This document shows positions 25,612 to 38,846 of a DNA stretch of 64,000 bases, in pieces. This DNA is from Nomia melanderi (taxonomy: Eukaryota > Arthropoda > Insecta > Hymenoptera > Halictidae). The position numbers and the translations under genes are program-made. The stretch covers positions 23,962,784 to 24,026,783 of the forward strand of contig NC_135000.1 of the NCBI RefSeq assembly GCF_051020985.1. The letters run 5' to 3'. Numbering within the stretch: position 1 is the first letter of the stretch; the number at the start of each line of letters is the position of its first letter. The notes under the pieces were generated by a model, which worked only from the letters and a program-made list of their open reading frames with translations, ran no database searches and was not told the DNA's origin.

Positions 25612-28600
25612 GTTCGATTAATAGATGTTGTTCCAGTGACCGCGAATTTAAAATGGTCTCCCATGGCGGATCATTGACGCGTAACTTGTCTCGAGATCAG
25701 CCGCGAGTGATCCGGGCACCGCGAGCGGATGGGGGATATCTGGTCGCGAAAGGGGCGGGAATTGTTTGCTGCCGTTTAAAGTTCGAGTACCCGTCGACTC
25801 GCCGGGAGGCCATTGTAAAGGGTAACGTGAGAAATGAAACACGATTTCCGTTCTGTATATGACCATCCGGTTACGACGGGACACTATAACGAGGACATAA
25901 GGCCAGTTCCGATTTTTAAAGACTGAAGTGACGGGGGTACGTTTATTAGTCTTAAAAGCGACCGTTCATTGGAAATCGATGCCTATCCGCCAGCTGCCAT
26001 TACCTTACAGCGAAAGGTTTTATAAGCGGGATGCATTCTATCATCGACTTTATTGCCTTTGATCGATGTTTAAAAAATGTATCCGGATTTCATTAAGAGT
26101 ACTTCTGACCTGAAACACTTCCGACGGGGAAATCCCTCTTGGAATCGCAGTTTCTCCGCGGCGGGATCGTATTCCTCGTATCGCTCCGGCTCTTTTCCCG
26201 ATACGCACGTTTAGACACCCCTCGAACGTATTCCCGATAGCGTCGCATCCTTCCATGACACGCGGACCGATTAATATCCCGGCGACAAGTGGATATTATT
26301 TTATCGTTTGCACGGGGATGAATTTTCTAGCGTGCACCCTATATTTGCTCGCAAACAAATGTGCCTACACGTTAGGCTCGCATTGCTTGCTCGCCTTATG
26401 CTCACTTGACTGTTTATGCTGATCGATCTGCTTGCCGGGTGTTTGCTGGCGTGCGTCATTTCCAAGCAGATCAGCAATTTGTGGATACGGCCGAGCGATT
26501 GATATGCCGCCGCTACTTCCACGCGAACCGCATACACACCCCGCACTGCGAAATTAATAAACGCGAAAGTAGAGGGGGCCGGATTCGCACGGGCCGTCGA
26601 TGAATTATGGTTATTAAGACACGGTTGCGTGAGATTTGATTTTCGAATGGAAACTATTCAATCGGCGAAACCATTTCTTTTTCGATGCAAATGACATTTA
26701 GATTGTAGATTTTCGCATGCTTGTAGAGTATGAAGATCTTTGTGTTATTATATTCATCACGAAACATCACATTCAACGATGTTCATTGAAGTTTAGCACG
26801 ATAACTCGCGACAAGCTCTTCTGTGGCTATTAAAGCTACTTCGAAGAATTATTACAAAAATAACCAGACATTATGTTTCAACGTACTAACGATCTTCGAT
26901 GCAAAACTCGATATCGCTGAACATCTTCGGTACAATCTCCGATTCCCCAAGAGCTTCCGCTATCGCTGACGAGAAATCTACTATCGGGAGAACGATGATC
27001 GACTTTCAGTCGCTTTAAAACGCGACGTTCCCGAGGCTTCGTTCCGAGAGGATTGACGGTACGGCTGGAAACGAACAGAATCATTATTCGCTTTATCGCC
27101 GGAACTTCCTGGCGATAGAAGAAGTTTCTTAATCGCCGGTGGCGCATCTGCGTATCGACTCGGCTGCAGTTTTGGCCGCGAACCGCAGCGGGCTGCACCG
27201 GTTGCAGAGCGGGCGCATAAGCTTATGCAGAGATTCAGGATCGATTGGCGGCGGGGCCGGCTGGGCCGCGCCAACTTCGAGTCAACTGAATTATGTCCTG
27301 TCTACGTCGATTTGCACGCCATCGTCGCATTAGCTATTGGCAACGGATCATAACTGCCCCCGGACAGACCGCCGCGCAACTGCAAATCGCTTCCGTTACA
27401 CTTTCCTCGGAATTTATATCGCGCCCCCCCGGTCGACGCGCGTCCGCGTGCGTCCGCGTCACCTCACCTTTCCACCGAGATAACAGCGTTAAATTGGGAG
27501 CTCGCCCAATTTCTTTTTCCCGGCCGCCGCGAACTTTCATGGCGCGCTGATTTTAAAGCTGCGCGGGGAAATTTACGAGCTCGAGTAAAATTTCAAAATA
27601 ACTGGAAGGAGCCCGACGTGAAAGGAGCCGTTGATCCCGCAGCTACTTCCCGATGGAAGATTATGGCTTCAACGGGGCGGAATTCGAAGTTCAACGGTGC
27701 CGGTTCTCGGAAGCGAACCTTCGGGTAATTTCTCGGAAAATCATAGATCGCGGAAAGGGAACGCGACTCCGCGTCGCGTGCTATAAAATAAGTTCCCGTC
27801 GTATATTCATTACTCGCTCGCGACGGTACAGCGTCCCGATATCGGGGCTGCCCTTTCCGCGAATCGGCGAAATTAATACGGCCCTCGGTGGATCGATAAA
27901 TTCGATTAAAAAGCCGACTTATACACGGCCGGGCCGCGGCATACGTTCCCACCTATGTCCGGTCGCTCAATAAAATAATAACGTTGACAGAACAAGCAGT
28001 TAAAATCTGCATACTATTTAAGGACGTCTACACGCGAGGTCTCTCCTCGGCGCAGGGCCTCGGCGCACTCCAAGGCTGCCCCTCGGCCGCGGCGGTTGCA
28101 TCCCGGCTGCAACAACCATTCTCAACAGGGTTTGGGCACGGCCGTTCATAATAACGCCGGCAATAAATCGTGCGCCCTGGGAACGCGGAATGACGCTGTT
28201 CTAAATTATCTCCATTGACCACGAAATCTCATAAAGATTGACAGTGGCCGACGACCGCAGCCATTTATTGGAAGCGAAATTTGTCGGCTGACTTCGTCCC
28301 CGGGACCGGGAACTGTTTCGCCGTGCGGCGTTCCTCGGCGCTTTATGCTTCCTAAAGAACGTCACTCGCCGGCCGAAAGAGAGAAAAGAACCACTCACGG
28401 CCACGTGTACTCAAAAATTGAGCGGCCGAGTGCCGAGGAAACGATTCGACGGCAGCGCGCGGTCGGAACGATTCCGTGCCGCGAAAATATGATATATCGC
28501 GATGGTTTCGCGGAACGTCGGACGTACTCGAAAATCGACTGCCTGTCGGCCACGTCCGAGGATCCGCAACTCCGAAAGAAAATTTCGAACCGGACACGGA

Positions 28601-29174
28601 CGTTTCGCTTAACACTAGGTTTACGGCCGCGACTTATATCGAATTCTTTAAACATTGTTCGGTAAGTGTTCACGTCGATTCTGATCGATAAAGCTGCATG
28701 AATATGTATCATATTTTTAAACCATCGGTTTACAAGAAATGAACATAAATACTTCTAAGAACAGTAGAACACAGTGTAGAATAAATGTTCGTAAACCAAA
28801 AGTTAAGAGGCTCGAAATCGTAGACCCGTCCGCGTCGAGTGAATTCGAAAAGCGAAAACAGGGAACTCCGAGGAAGTTTCCCTGGTAAATACACAATTAT
28901 CTCGGCAAAGCTTGACTCCCCCGTAATTGTTCGACAAGAACGGTCTCTCCCGTGATTTACATCGCGCGGAATATCGCGTCGCGAGGGCAGCCGGAAAATT
29001 GCTGCGCCGTTGCCCGGACTCCGATAGATTGAAATAATGTCTAAGGCAATTTGGTCCGGAGGAGACGCCGCAAATTTGATTTTTATAGTCGCGTTTATAA
29101 CTCAGTTAGGAGATCCATCTACCCTTCCCGAGTTTCTGTGCTCTCCATCCTCGGGGACGCGGCCGACGGTAGAC

Positions 29175-29193
29175 ACGCGCGCGCGCGCGCGCG
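29175..29193. repeat. (CG)n microsatellite
   Basis: A run of about nine CG units. It is the clearest sign that CpG is not depleted here. Confidence 0.85.
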
Positions 29194-32100
29194 ATGCCGG
29201 AGGTCCCTGACCCCCGACCGTGGGGGAAGAGTAAAAAAAAAAAAATGATATAGAAAAACAGGAAGAAGCCCGGCCCCGAATCCGCTGAATCAGGTCGCCT
29301 TCATCTTCCATGGGAACCGGCGTCCCTTATTAATTTAATTTTTATAGACCCGTGCTTCCCGCCTCACCTCCCCGCCAACCACCCCGGCGCTCGTAAAATC
29401 TCGGGTCGCCCACCCCGTGGACAGTGGGCTCGCGCCGAAACGACAAAACTTTTAATCTCCGGTCTTAATAATTATCGTATAAATAATAAACGAAAGTTCG
29501 ACGCTGCGCCCGCGGATCGCCGGTTTAAATCCCGGGAACGACGCGCCGCGTCGGCCGGCCCCGACTGCCGAAACTTTGATTAATTTTTACATCGCGATAA
29601 CGAGCCGCGGCCGAGGTATTTCAGCGACGCGTCGAACCGTCGGACCACGACCGAAACTGTAACCCGCGCCGTTAAGTTTCCTCGGATAGCGGAAAAATTT
29701 CATTCCCGGCTGGGAACATCCTTTTAGCCTTGTACTCTTCGGGCAAACGAAGTTCACAAACGAACGAAAATTCGATTTAGACTCCCATACATCATACGCT
29801 CCTCTCTCTCAGCTCCTCCGTTCCATCCCGGTCGGCCGCTCTCCCGTTCGTTCCGGCCGCCGAGGAAGCGCCGCCATTTCGCCAAGGAAATTCGCGTGGC
29901 GGGGCCACGAATTTCCCGGACAGACACAACGGATATCTAATTTTTCTGTTTCAAAAAGTTTCGCCGGTCGCCGCCTCGAACGGCCGCGCCCGCCGGCGGA
30001 GAAGCGATCGCGACGACATTCCGCGAATTCCTCGCAGCCGGCTCTCGCAGATCTCGTGAAAAGTCCGTGTACCGTGGCGATCCGGGGGTGGGGCGGGCAA
30101 GCGAGCGGATCACGATCGTTCCGCCGCGTTTCCGTCCGCGAGCCGTGTCTGCGAATCGTTCGACTGGATTCCGTCCGTGTGCGCCACTAGCTTTCAAAGC
30201 GGTAATAATCCGCGAAAAGTCGCCTCCGGCTCGCTCCAGGAAATCGGAAACGAATTTCGGACGAGACTTATTTGAGCAAACTTTCGGGGAATGTCTGCTT
30301 GACTACAAAGCCGTCGGTGGCTTGAAAAATTCGCGGACGTTCGGCCTGATGACCAGGGGAGAGTAACGTACTGTACAGTTCTCACGTTCCGAGTCAGTCC
30401 TAAAAGCTGAAAAGTTACAGATGACTGAGGATGCTCGCGTCGATAGTTATAGAATAATAATTGATGTTATTGGCCGAGTCGCGTGACGATGAAAGCGGAC
30501 GGAACAGAATGCGACGGAGTGAGATATAACGAACACTGATGTTGAGTTTCGATTCCGAATCCCGAATCATATTTTAGCTTTCAGGATTGACCCAGGACGT
30601 GAAATGCGCATAGTACCTATGGAAGAAACATTTCCATTCTGATCTTCGGATTAAATCTCGGACGAAATCGGAGGAAAATACGTATCTTAAAAATAGGCGA
30701 TTCGAACGGTATCGTTCGGGCCGTAACGATTTTGTATGGAAACAAACGATTGGAACGATCGTCAGTCTTTACACTATTTAAATTAATGGAATTCACATTG
30801 AACAAAGTGATCGTTCTATACTTCTGAAACACTTGCAACTAAAAGCGATATTACATGTTCGCCGTAAAAAATGATAAAACAAATCATTTTCCGAGAAGAA
30901 CTTCTACTCTTTGTACAGTGGTCACGCTTCATCCGAACACTATCTCTCCATTAAAAGGTTCCCGAGCAATGAAGAAGGTAATAATTCACGAAAATAATTT
31001 ATACGAGCTTTTTCAGCACGCTTAACAAAACGAAAACCGGCCGCTGTTCTCGTTACCATCCTACGCCGAGAAAAAACCTGCTCTTTTTGCGAAACTTAAA
31101 AATTACACTCCTCCGTCCGTTCACATCTATCGCGGAGCCGTGTGTAATATTCTTACACGTGCGTACCGGCCGGACATAATTAAATGTTAATATTTGAACG
31201 GGGCCGAGGAGTTCCTGTAAAAACTGTTCTTCGGACGAACAATTAAAGTGTCTGAATGTACGACGGCCGTGGACTGCTCAAAACAGACCGGTGGTGGCTC
31301 GAACGGCTCGCCTCACCCCCTCCCTCCCTCCCCCCGCCCGCCGCCGTCGCGCAATTTTCGACGTAACGGAGAACAAAAAGCGCACGTAATAATTTCCTGC
31401 GGTGCCCGTCGTTCCGTTCCGGTTTCGAGGAATCCCACTCCTCCCGATAATCGCCCCGGCAAAACCGGGCACGATAATTCTACGGTTAATTGCTTGTACG
31501 TTAATTAAGCTTCGGTTCATATTTGGTGGTGTGGCATTACCGCGAATAACCGCGGCGGCGTGCCGGTCCCGCACGGCATACCGCACCGTTTCCAGTAGCC
31601 GGTGTCGGATGTGTGTCGTACTTTTGTTAATGCCGCGAAAAGCGAGAATCGAGTGATACAAGGCATTCCCAAGATAGCATAATTGCCGGCGCGTACAGAA
31701 TCTTGTAAGGTATGCCGCGTCGACTCGAATGACAGTGCTCGATCACTGTCAGATCGACGTTGCACGCCGGTGGAATACCGGCGGGGCAAGAAGAGCCTCT
31801 TTAGAGGACGAGAAAAAGAAGCCCGCGAGAAACCCACCTCCGGGAGACTAACAGAGCGAAACTCGAAAGTCGACGTTCGAATCGATCATTGCTTACACGT
31901 TTTCCCATAGCTAATTACGCGAGTAGTACTACTAATAATAAGCAACGCCGATTCCGGGCCCCATTAATCCTTGTCACGGGCTACCTCTCATCGGCTCGCG
32001 AATAGTTCGTTATTTGTATTACGCAACTAGCGGTCCCCCCACTATACGGGACCGCCGTCTTTGTTCCTTTCTTGTTACCGAATGTTTCCGACCGAGAAAA

Positions 32101-32900
32101 TTACGCTTCTGAATGCGGCGAACAATAATTACGCTACACGAGCGATGAATTGCTCGATTAGGAAACGACCTCGGTTCTTTATATACGACGGGATCTCCTA
32201 AGACCGCGGAATTAATTGTTTTTCTAATGTAGATTCTTGATTACGGGTTACGAAAGATTAATTGGTTACTTTGAAAGTAAACAGAAATTATACCTTCGGG
32301 TACGAGTTTTTTTTGCTCCGTCGGGTTATTAGCGGCCGAGATCAACAGCGACAATAATCTCAGCGCCCCATTTCTCTCGTTCCGCTTTCACGTTCGCCGA
32401 TGTGCCACGAATCCATCGCGAAGAGTTAATTGACTGATTTTTATTCCGGCGCGCATCCACCGGATAATCCCTCGCCTCCTAGCCCCGCGAAACATACGGT
32501 CATAAAAGTGAGGATATATTATTGATACGTCATGCTTCAAATTTTTTCGCAATACCCGGCGAGATTATCCTGCGGGAGTACCCACGTTAATATCGGAGTC
32601 TGACAATTCCAATTCTTTTTCTAGTATATTCACGTTCGCCGGGATTACCGAGTGGAGCCGCGGAAAGTATAATACGCGGGGGAAGAAACATCATGGCGGT
32701 TTCGGTTCGTCTATACATCCGTGTATTTTACGGACGATCGACGTATCCGAGAGCGCATCGCGTTGCACTTACAGCCCCGGCCGGTAATGCAGCCCGTGGT
32801 GCCCGAATGCGGGGGTGTGCGATAACGCGCGACGAAAATTGATAATATTTCACGGGCCGGAGAGGCCAGGGACTCCCTTTTATAATTGGTTGGCATTTGC

Positions 32901-33272
32901 ATGCGGTCTGTACACTTATTGAGGTTTAGCCGCGAACCGGTCGCTCCTCCTGTCCGTTTTTATCATTTATGCCGGCTACACAACCGGCTCGTAGCACGCG
33001 ATGGCGACCCCCTCCGCTCACCTTGGGCCCTCTTCCCTTTCTATCCTCTCGCACCCTCGCTCGTTTCCCCTAATCCCACCGCCGCCGCTGCAGCCGACTC
33101 CCATACTCCTCCCGCTCCTCCGGCCGCCGCGCAGCACTGCCATTTCGCAGCCGCGTGGGACGTTTCAGACCACTTACGTCCCTCTGCCCCGACGGCCGCG
33201 ACTTCAAACAATTTGCAACCTGTTACCGCGCCGATCCGCGACGTTTTTTCTATTAGTATTCGCGCCAATTAA
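32901..33272 (+). CDS. Possible Ala/Pro-rich open frame, unrecognised
   Basis: An ATG at 32901 opens a 123-codon frame. Its second half is Ala/Pro/Ser/Thr-rich with varied synonymous codons for Ala (GCC, GCT, GCA, GCG) and ends in TAA. A possible acceptor (CGTTTCCCCTAAT... GCTGCAG, about 33093) sits just before the part reading DSHTPPAPPAAAQHCHF. The second half may therefore be an exon and the first half intron. Two other frames over the same stretch are also open, which lowers confidence. No domain or signal peptide is seen. Confidence 0.15.
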   Translation: MRSVHLLRFSREPVAPPVRFYHLCRLHNRLVARDGDPLRSPWALFPFYPLAPSLVSPNPTAAAAADSHTPPAPPAAAQHCHFAAAWDVSDHLRPSAPTAATSNNLQPVTAPIRDVFSISIRAN

Positions 33273-33827
33273 GGATAATTAATCGCCGAGCCCTTCGTGC
33301 CCAGACGCGCTCGCGTTTCGACCGGCGGGAAATAAATTTTCGGCCCGCTCAGATTCGCCACGAGTGTCAGCCCCGTCGTGGGTTCGCTCCGTTTATCGAT
33401 GGAGGCGTTTAACGAACGGCGAAATCGAACCGCTTTGAAAATCTTCGACAATGACGATCAGAAATTCGGTACGGTCTCGTTGTAGTCGAATAATTAAGAT
33501 TTCGCAGGAACGAAAGCGGCGTGTACCGATCGGCTCGTACCATGAAACCTACTAGACGCGTCGAGTATCGTAAAGATTGCGGTACTCCATATTTCATTTT
33601 ATTTCATTTTCAACTGGAATGGCAAACATGTTAATACTAGAACGAAAGCTTGATAACAGAGGATAGATTGTAATTGCACGTACGAAGCATCCCATTTTTA
33701 CCTGCTCAAATATTAACGTATAATTCGTAGCGTACTCTCCGTGCCGTGTCCCGTTGAATCTTTAACGAACTCTAAAGCAAACTGGTATTCTCATCGTTCC
33801 CCGGCGCAAGATCCGTTTTCCACGAAT

Positions 33828-33847
33828 GAAATAAATAAATAAATAAA
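33828..33847. repeat. (AAAT)n microsatellite
   Basis: Five AAAT-type tetramers. Confidence 0.85.
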
Positions 33848-34198
33848 CCGTCGGTATGTAGATAGGGAACGACGGTTTTCCGCTACCGGTAAAGGATATC
33901 TGTCACCCAGGATGTATGATGTATTAATTATCGCGTAACGTGTCGTAAGTATATAGTAATGAATGCTCGGCACCGGTAGGAGGATAGCTTTTAATGACGA
34001 GGAAGGATGCAAAGGATCCAGAATGGAGCGAGGCGGGACGATAAGAGCTCGGGATACACGTCAAACCGCGATCACTAATAGTACACCTCCGGTTCGAGAT
34101 AATTATCGGACCGGTCGCGGAGCTACTCGAGCCGGTGCACACCCAGGCTTCTGTCGCTTCTTCGTCGAGCAGACACACGGTGCACGGCGCACCAAGAA

Positions 34199-34240
34199 GG
34201 GGGGGGGCAGAGAGTCTGTCGAGCAGGGGGGGAGGAGGGG
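34199..34240 (+). repeat. G-run cluster (possible G-quadruplex former)
   Basis: A G9 run (34199-34207) and a G7 run (34226-34232), followed by GG and GGGG within 14 nt. One loop would be 18 nt, so the canonical quadruplex pattern is only partly met. Confidence 0.4.
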
Positions 34241-34909
34241 AGCACGTAAAGGTGGTCCGCGGCAAGGTGAAATCGTCGCGCGAAGCGAAAAGCCGACCAA
34301 TCGACGCACACACGGACGGTATCCTTGGAAAGGTTCGCGACGAAAGCGTTTTTAAAGGCAGCGCGCCTCATTAAATCGAAGCCGACCCATTATATTCCGT
34401 GTTGTCGTCAAAGGCACGGGAAACGAGTCGAGGAAAGGGAAAAAGATGCTTGATACGAGACCACTCAGCCGGCAGCATTCCCCGGCGCTCGACTGGTTCC
34501 ACCGCGGAAGAAGCGCGAGAAAATTGTCGCTTTCGTCGCGTGAAACGTCCGGGCGAGACGCAATCGTCCGTATCGCGGCGGTAACGGGACGGGGTGGGAG
34601 CCGGGGGTGAGCGAAAGAGAGGACCGAAAGAGTTATGTGTTTGTAACTAGCTCTTGGCGGCTTTACAGCCGCCGCCGGCGCTCCGCGATGCGAGGTATTC
34701 GCGGCAGATTTAGATGTTTTCCCCGATATGAAAATGAACGAACGCGCGCGGAAATTCGGGGGTGAATGCCGAAGCGCGCCCGACGAGTCACGGGAATTTT
34801 CGGCTATTTTCAACGACCGCTGAACACGTTCTAAGAGATTCACGGTGATCGCCGCGAAGAAAGATTTCAGGTTTCGTCTGTTCGTTGGTCTCCCGCGGAC
34901 AGGGTCGCG

Positions 34910-34917
34910 TATAAAAG
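34910..34917 (+). promoter_or_regulatory. TATA-box-like sequence
   Basis: TATAAAAG flanked by GC-rich sequence, as at a strong TATA promoter. No initiator match is visible about 30 nt downstream, so it may be chance. Confidence 0.12.
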
Positions 34918-37900
34918 AGGTGGGACACGAGTTTTACGTTTAGAAGCGGGAATGAATTCGTTTGGGGACGCTGGCCGTTCTTCGCCGTTATTGTTATCGA
35001 TGAAAATTTTAGCTCGCCACGGCCGTTTCCGCGGGAATTACTGTCCGTAACTTTACGATCCGCAAGACCGAGTTACATTAAGCGTCGCGATAAAACAGCG
35101 GAATTAAAAACTGATTTAAAAAAGATAGCCGACTGCGACTTTCGTAATAAAAGCGCGGGTCCTTCGAGCAATTACCCTCCCGGGGTAATAAGAAGCGAAC
35201 GCCCACGCATCCCGAGCAGCGGAAAGCGTTTATCTTGGAAGCATTTAATGCGCTTTTAGAAAAAAGAAACCTCGCCGCGTTTCGCTGTCCGCTTCGTGCT
35301 CCTAACGTGACCTATCAATTTTCTGGAAATTCGCGTTTCGCGTTCGTACAGCGCTCACGTACCCCAACGCGTTCTGCTTCTCGTGATGCGCGTGCTAGAT
35401 CTCAATCACGAGCGAATAACGTGGTATTACCGGTTTTAGTATTTAAAACTATTCAGGTATTTAACAAGAAAGCATTTATTCCGTAATATCGAACGGTTCT
35501 CATAAATTTCTATACTAACGCAGAATTAAAATATTCAGTAACACGAGTAACTAAACAATACAACTTAAGAATTACAATACCAAATCATAAATAACTAATT
35601 CTAATAGCATTTGCCTTTGTTACGATACGATAAGTAATATTACACGAAACGCTCTAAATCTTGGTAGCGGTTAACGCGTTAAAAACGATCATCGATAGTT
35701 CCGCCGAACAAAATCCCGCAGAGACGGCACTACCGACAGATTCGTATCGCGATTCCACATTGCCACATTGCACGGTTTGTTAGAGCGTTGATCGCTATAA
35801 CTGCCGCGATAATAACGGCGTAAAAGTTATCCCCGGCGTTACACTGGGACAATAGAGCGTCCCATGACGGCGTCGAATCGAGTCGCAGGACAGCGCGTGC
35901 GCCTGACTCATCGGCGAAGAATTATCGTCGGCCGAGATTTAATCGGCGTTTCGTCGCGACCGTTGTCGGTGTTTACGTACGGTAGTTAAGACTCGGTTGT
36001 TTCCTCGTTTTAAGAGTGCACCCCGTGCATGCGCCTGCGCTGGCTGCCGCTCTTAATTTAGTTAGCCGGCGAGTCGGAGCGAGAGGTCCTGCCGTAAAGA
36101 CATTTTATCATTAAGGACCTTTCCGGCTCGTTCCGTCCGGAGGAAATTTTCATGGCACGGATCCGCGTTTCAGAAGGGGATTTTTCATTCGAACCCCGGC
36201 GAGAATGGGGCGCTAAGCAGAGAACCGTTTTTCAACCTCGCGGCACCTCCGCGTATCCCGGCTGCTCCTTTGTTTCGCCCTCTCTTAGTTACTTCTTAAT
36301 TTCATCTCAGTGACTTTTTAATCTCGACGCGAGTGAACCTCGAGATTACATCTTGTTGAATTGATTCCCGTACTGCGGTACTCTCTGTATACACATAGGG
36401 CGGTACTAACTGATTAATTCGAATATAAAAGAAGTATCGCGCATCGAATGATAGCTTCCAGAAGATTTTGAACATGTGACCTCCAACCAAATCAAATTAC
36501 TGTAGTTCATTCAATTAAAAGATGAATATTTGAAAATATTTCTACATCATAAATAATGCTACCTAACGCCATTTATCGTAATGCATTTCATACAAACGAT
36601 TTAATATTATATTTTTTCCATCTTTTATCTTTCGCTCTATGAAATCGTGCGGCATTCAACGTTAACACATTTACATTTTAAGATATAAACTTTTCGTTAA
36701 TTGTCCGTAATGCAAAACCGTTACCATTGTAAGAAGAAACATTTTCTTGGTCTATGCATAAATAATACGGAAAGGATGCGGACGCGGCGTACACTTACAT
36801 TCACGATTCGTAAAAATTTCGTTTCTCCGCGGGATTTATTCGGGAGCAATTAATGTCATTGTCGTCATGTTGGGATAGCACATAGTTTAGTAAGGCGCGA
36901 CACGTGTTCGCCGTTGTTCGTAAATACTACTCGGTGCCTGATTCGGTGAGAACACGTACACGTGACACGTGCACGCCCAGCGTTTCAGGGACCGGCGACG
37001 AAGCGCCATTTTGCAAAGTAGATTTCCCTGTCGATTCGTCTAACATCGTCTTTGCAATATTTATTTCCTCCTCCACCTTCATTCCCTACCTTGTTTCTGC
37101 CGGCTAATCGGGTCACCGAAAATGTCTCCGTACTCTGCGACATTACCGAGCGGATTGAATACGAGCACCGATAAACAAGCGTCTCGCGCAGTCGAATACC
37201 GCAGGTCTCTAGGTACGTACCTATAGCAGCCCCTCGTACTTCATCGATCCCTTTCGCGTTTTAATCGATCGATACTTTGCTTAAACCAGCTTCCGCATGC
37301 AGCGACGAAGAATGGTTTCATCGTTCGACGTTGCTCGCCGATTAAATACGCTATTAAATCATTTCCACTCGATTAGGGAACGCGGGAAATTCATTTCGCG
37401 ACAAGAATGCGCAATTTATGCGATAACGAACGCGGAACGATTAATGCACTCCATTCAAATTCCTTTCCGACGTTAGCCCGGCTTCCCGCCAGATTATTGA
37501 TACAACGGACGTGTTCCGGTGAACATTCGAACTATGCTGAAATATAACGAACTAGACAATTAAAGAACCGCGTGCTTCGAATGGAGGCAGGGAATGGAAA
37601 ACTACCAAACAATTCTATCCAATCGGTCGCTGATCTAACAATTATCGAAGCACTATATATCATATGGAACAACATATACATTCTACCCTCAATATCTGAA
37701 CCCTTTGCTCTCAAAAGTTCTTCATTAAAAACATTTAACATTTTCCGACGCGATACATTTTTTATTGCTCAACGAGAAATCAAAAATTAAGAATTAAGTA
37801 TTAATGCAATTCACATAATTCACATAAATCAAGAAACAAAGCTTGAACGTATCACGTATTAATCGATTACGCGAAGCTTAATTGCTGTATCAGATCAAGT

Positions 37901-38752
37901 GGAAAGAGTCACCTCTCGAATGCAACGGGTCAAAGCATATTTTCCAATAACCCACCCTACGCCAGCGATTCCATCAAAGACTGCCCGAAATCCTGTGTCC
38001 GTGCCGCTCAAAGTCTGTCGGTCACTCAGTCGCCAGATGCACGACCTTGCCTCGGCATCGGGCACAAATTCAGCCCGGGGCGGATCTGCATAACGTTCGA
38101 TCGGCGCGAAGAATGCACGAGTGGCACGCGCGGGAGGGCATGCGGAGTTCGTGCTGGCGCTGCGCTGGCCGCGCGGTTTTGCACGGGCACAGAGAGAGAG
38201 AGGAGCCGATCGTGTCGCGGAGCAGAACACACACGCGACGGTTCGCCGGGTCTACAAGAGTCCGAACGATGCACGGACGGATGCCGGTCACGTGTGAGAG
38301 CGATCGGCATACATATACAGAGCCGTGAAAGACGAAGACGGACAGCGCAGGAAGAAAGCGAGGAACTGGCGAGAGCGGTCGACAAAGGCGCGCGCTACCC
38401 TCGTCAGCTAGTTTAAATCGTACATGAATAAATTCAATTCTATCACGGCCATGCTAATTTCGTACAACCGGGTATACCTAGTGGTACCCGCGGAAAGCCA
38501 TATAACCATCCGTCCGGCGGCGGCATCTACATAACACGTAACAGGCATCGCGCTTTGGACTGAACGCGCCGCGCAAACTTCGTTTCTGCCCGGTTTCCGG
38601 GCCGCCGAGGTGTCGACCGAGCTTCGAGCCCCGAAACTCACGGCGTAAAATTCTCGCGGTGCCGATCACGCCGGGCCCGTTCACGTGTCAACCGTGAAAA
38701 CTTTCGGAATATTAGTCTCGCCGGAAGTTCGAAACGGCCGGATCGTTTCGAA

Positions 38753-38768
38753 ATACATACATACATAC
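38753..38768. repeat. (ATAC)n microsatellite
   Basis: Four ATAC units. Confidence 0.8.
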
Positions 38769-38817
38769 GGTGAACGGTGACCGATCGCAACGATGCCGTT
38801 ACCGCCCCGAAGAGATT

Positions 38818-38846
38818 TCCGTGACGCCCCGTGACGTCGCGTGACG
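38818..38846. promoter_or_regulatory. Three GTGACG sites in helical phase (CRE/ATF-like)
   Basis: GTGACG occurs at 38821, 38831 and 38841, exactly 10 bp apart. The middle copy extends to TGACGTC, a near-complete CRE palindrome. Known: bZIP proteins of the CREB/ATF class bind TGACG half-sites. Inference: a small binding-site array on one face of the helix. It could also be a short decayed tandem repeat. Confidence 0.3.

Larger units (their letters stand above)
16814..32900. other. Intergenic or intronic DNA, no recognisable gene
   Basis: Isolated splice-donor-like strings occur (TAG|GTAAGT at 19708, CG|GTAAGT at 28662) without supporting exons. The longest frame, 187 codons at 23841-24404 on the plus strand, has no recognisable domain and contains a GAA-derived Lys run. 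Confidence 0.6.
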
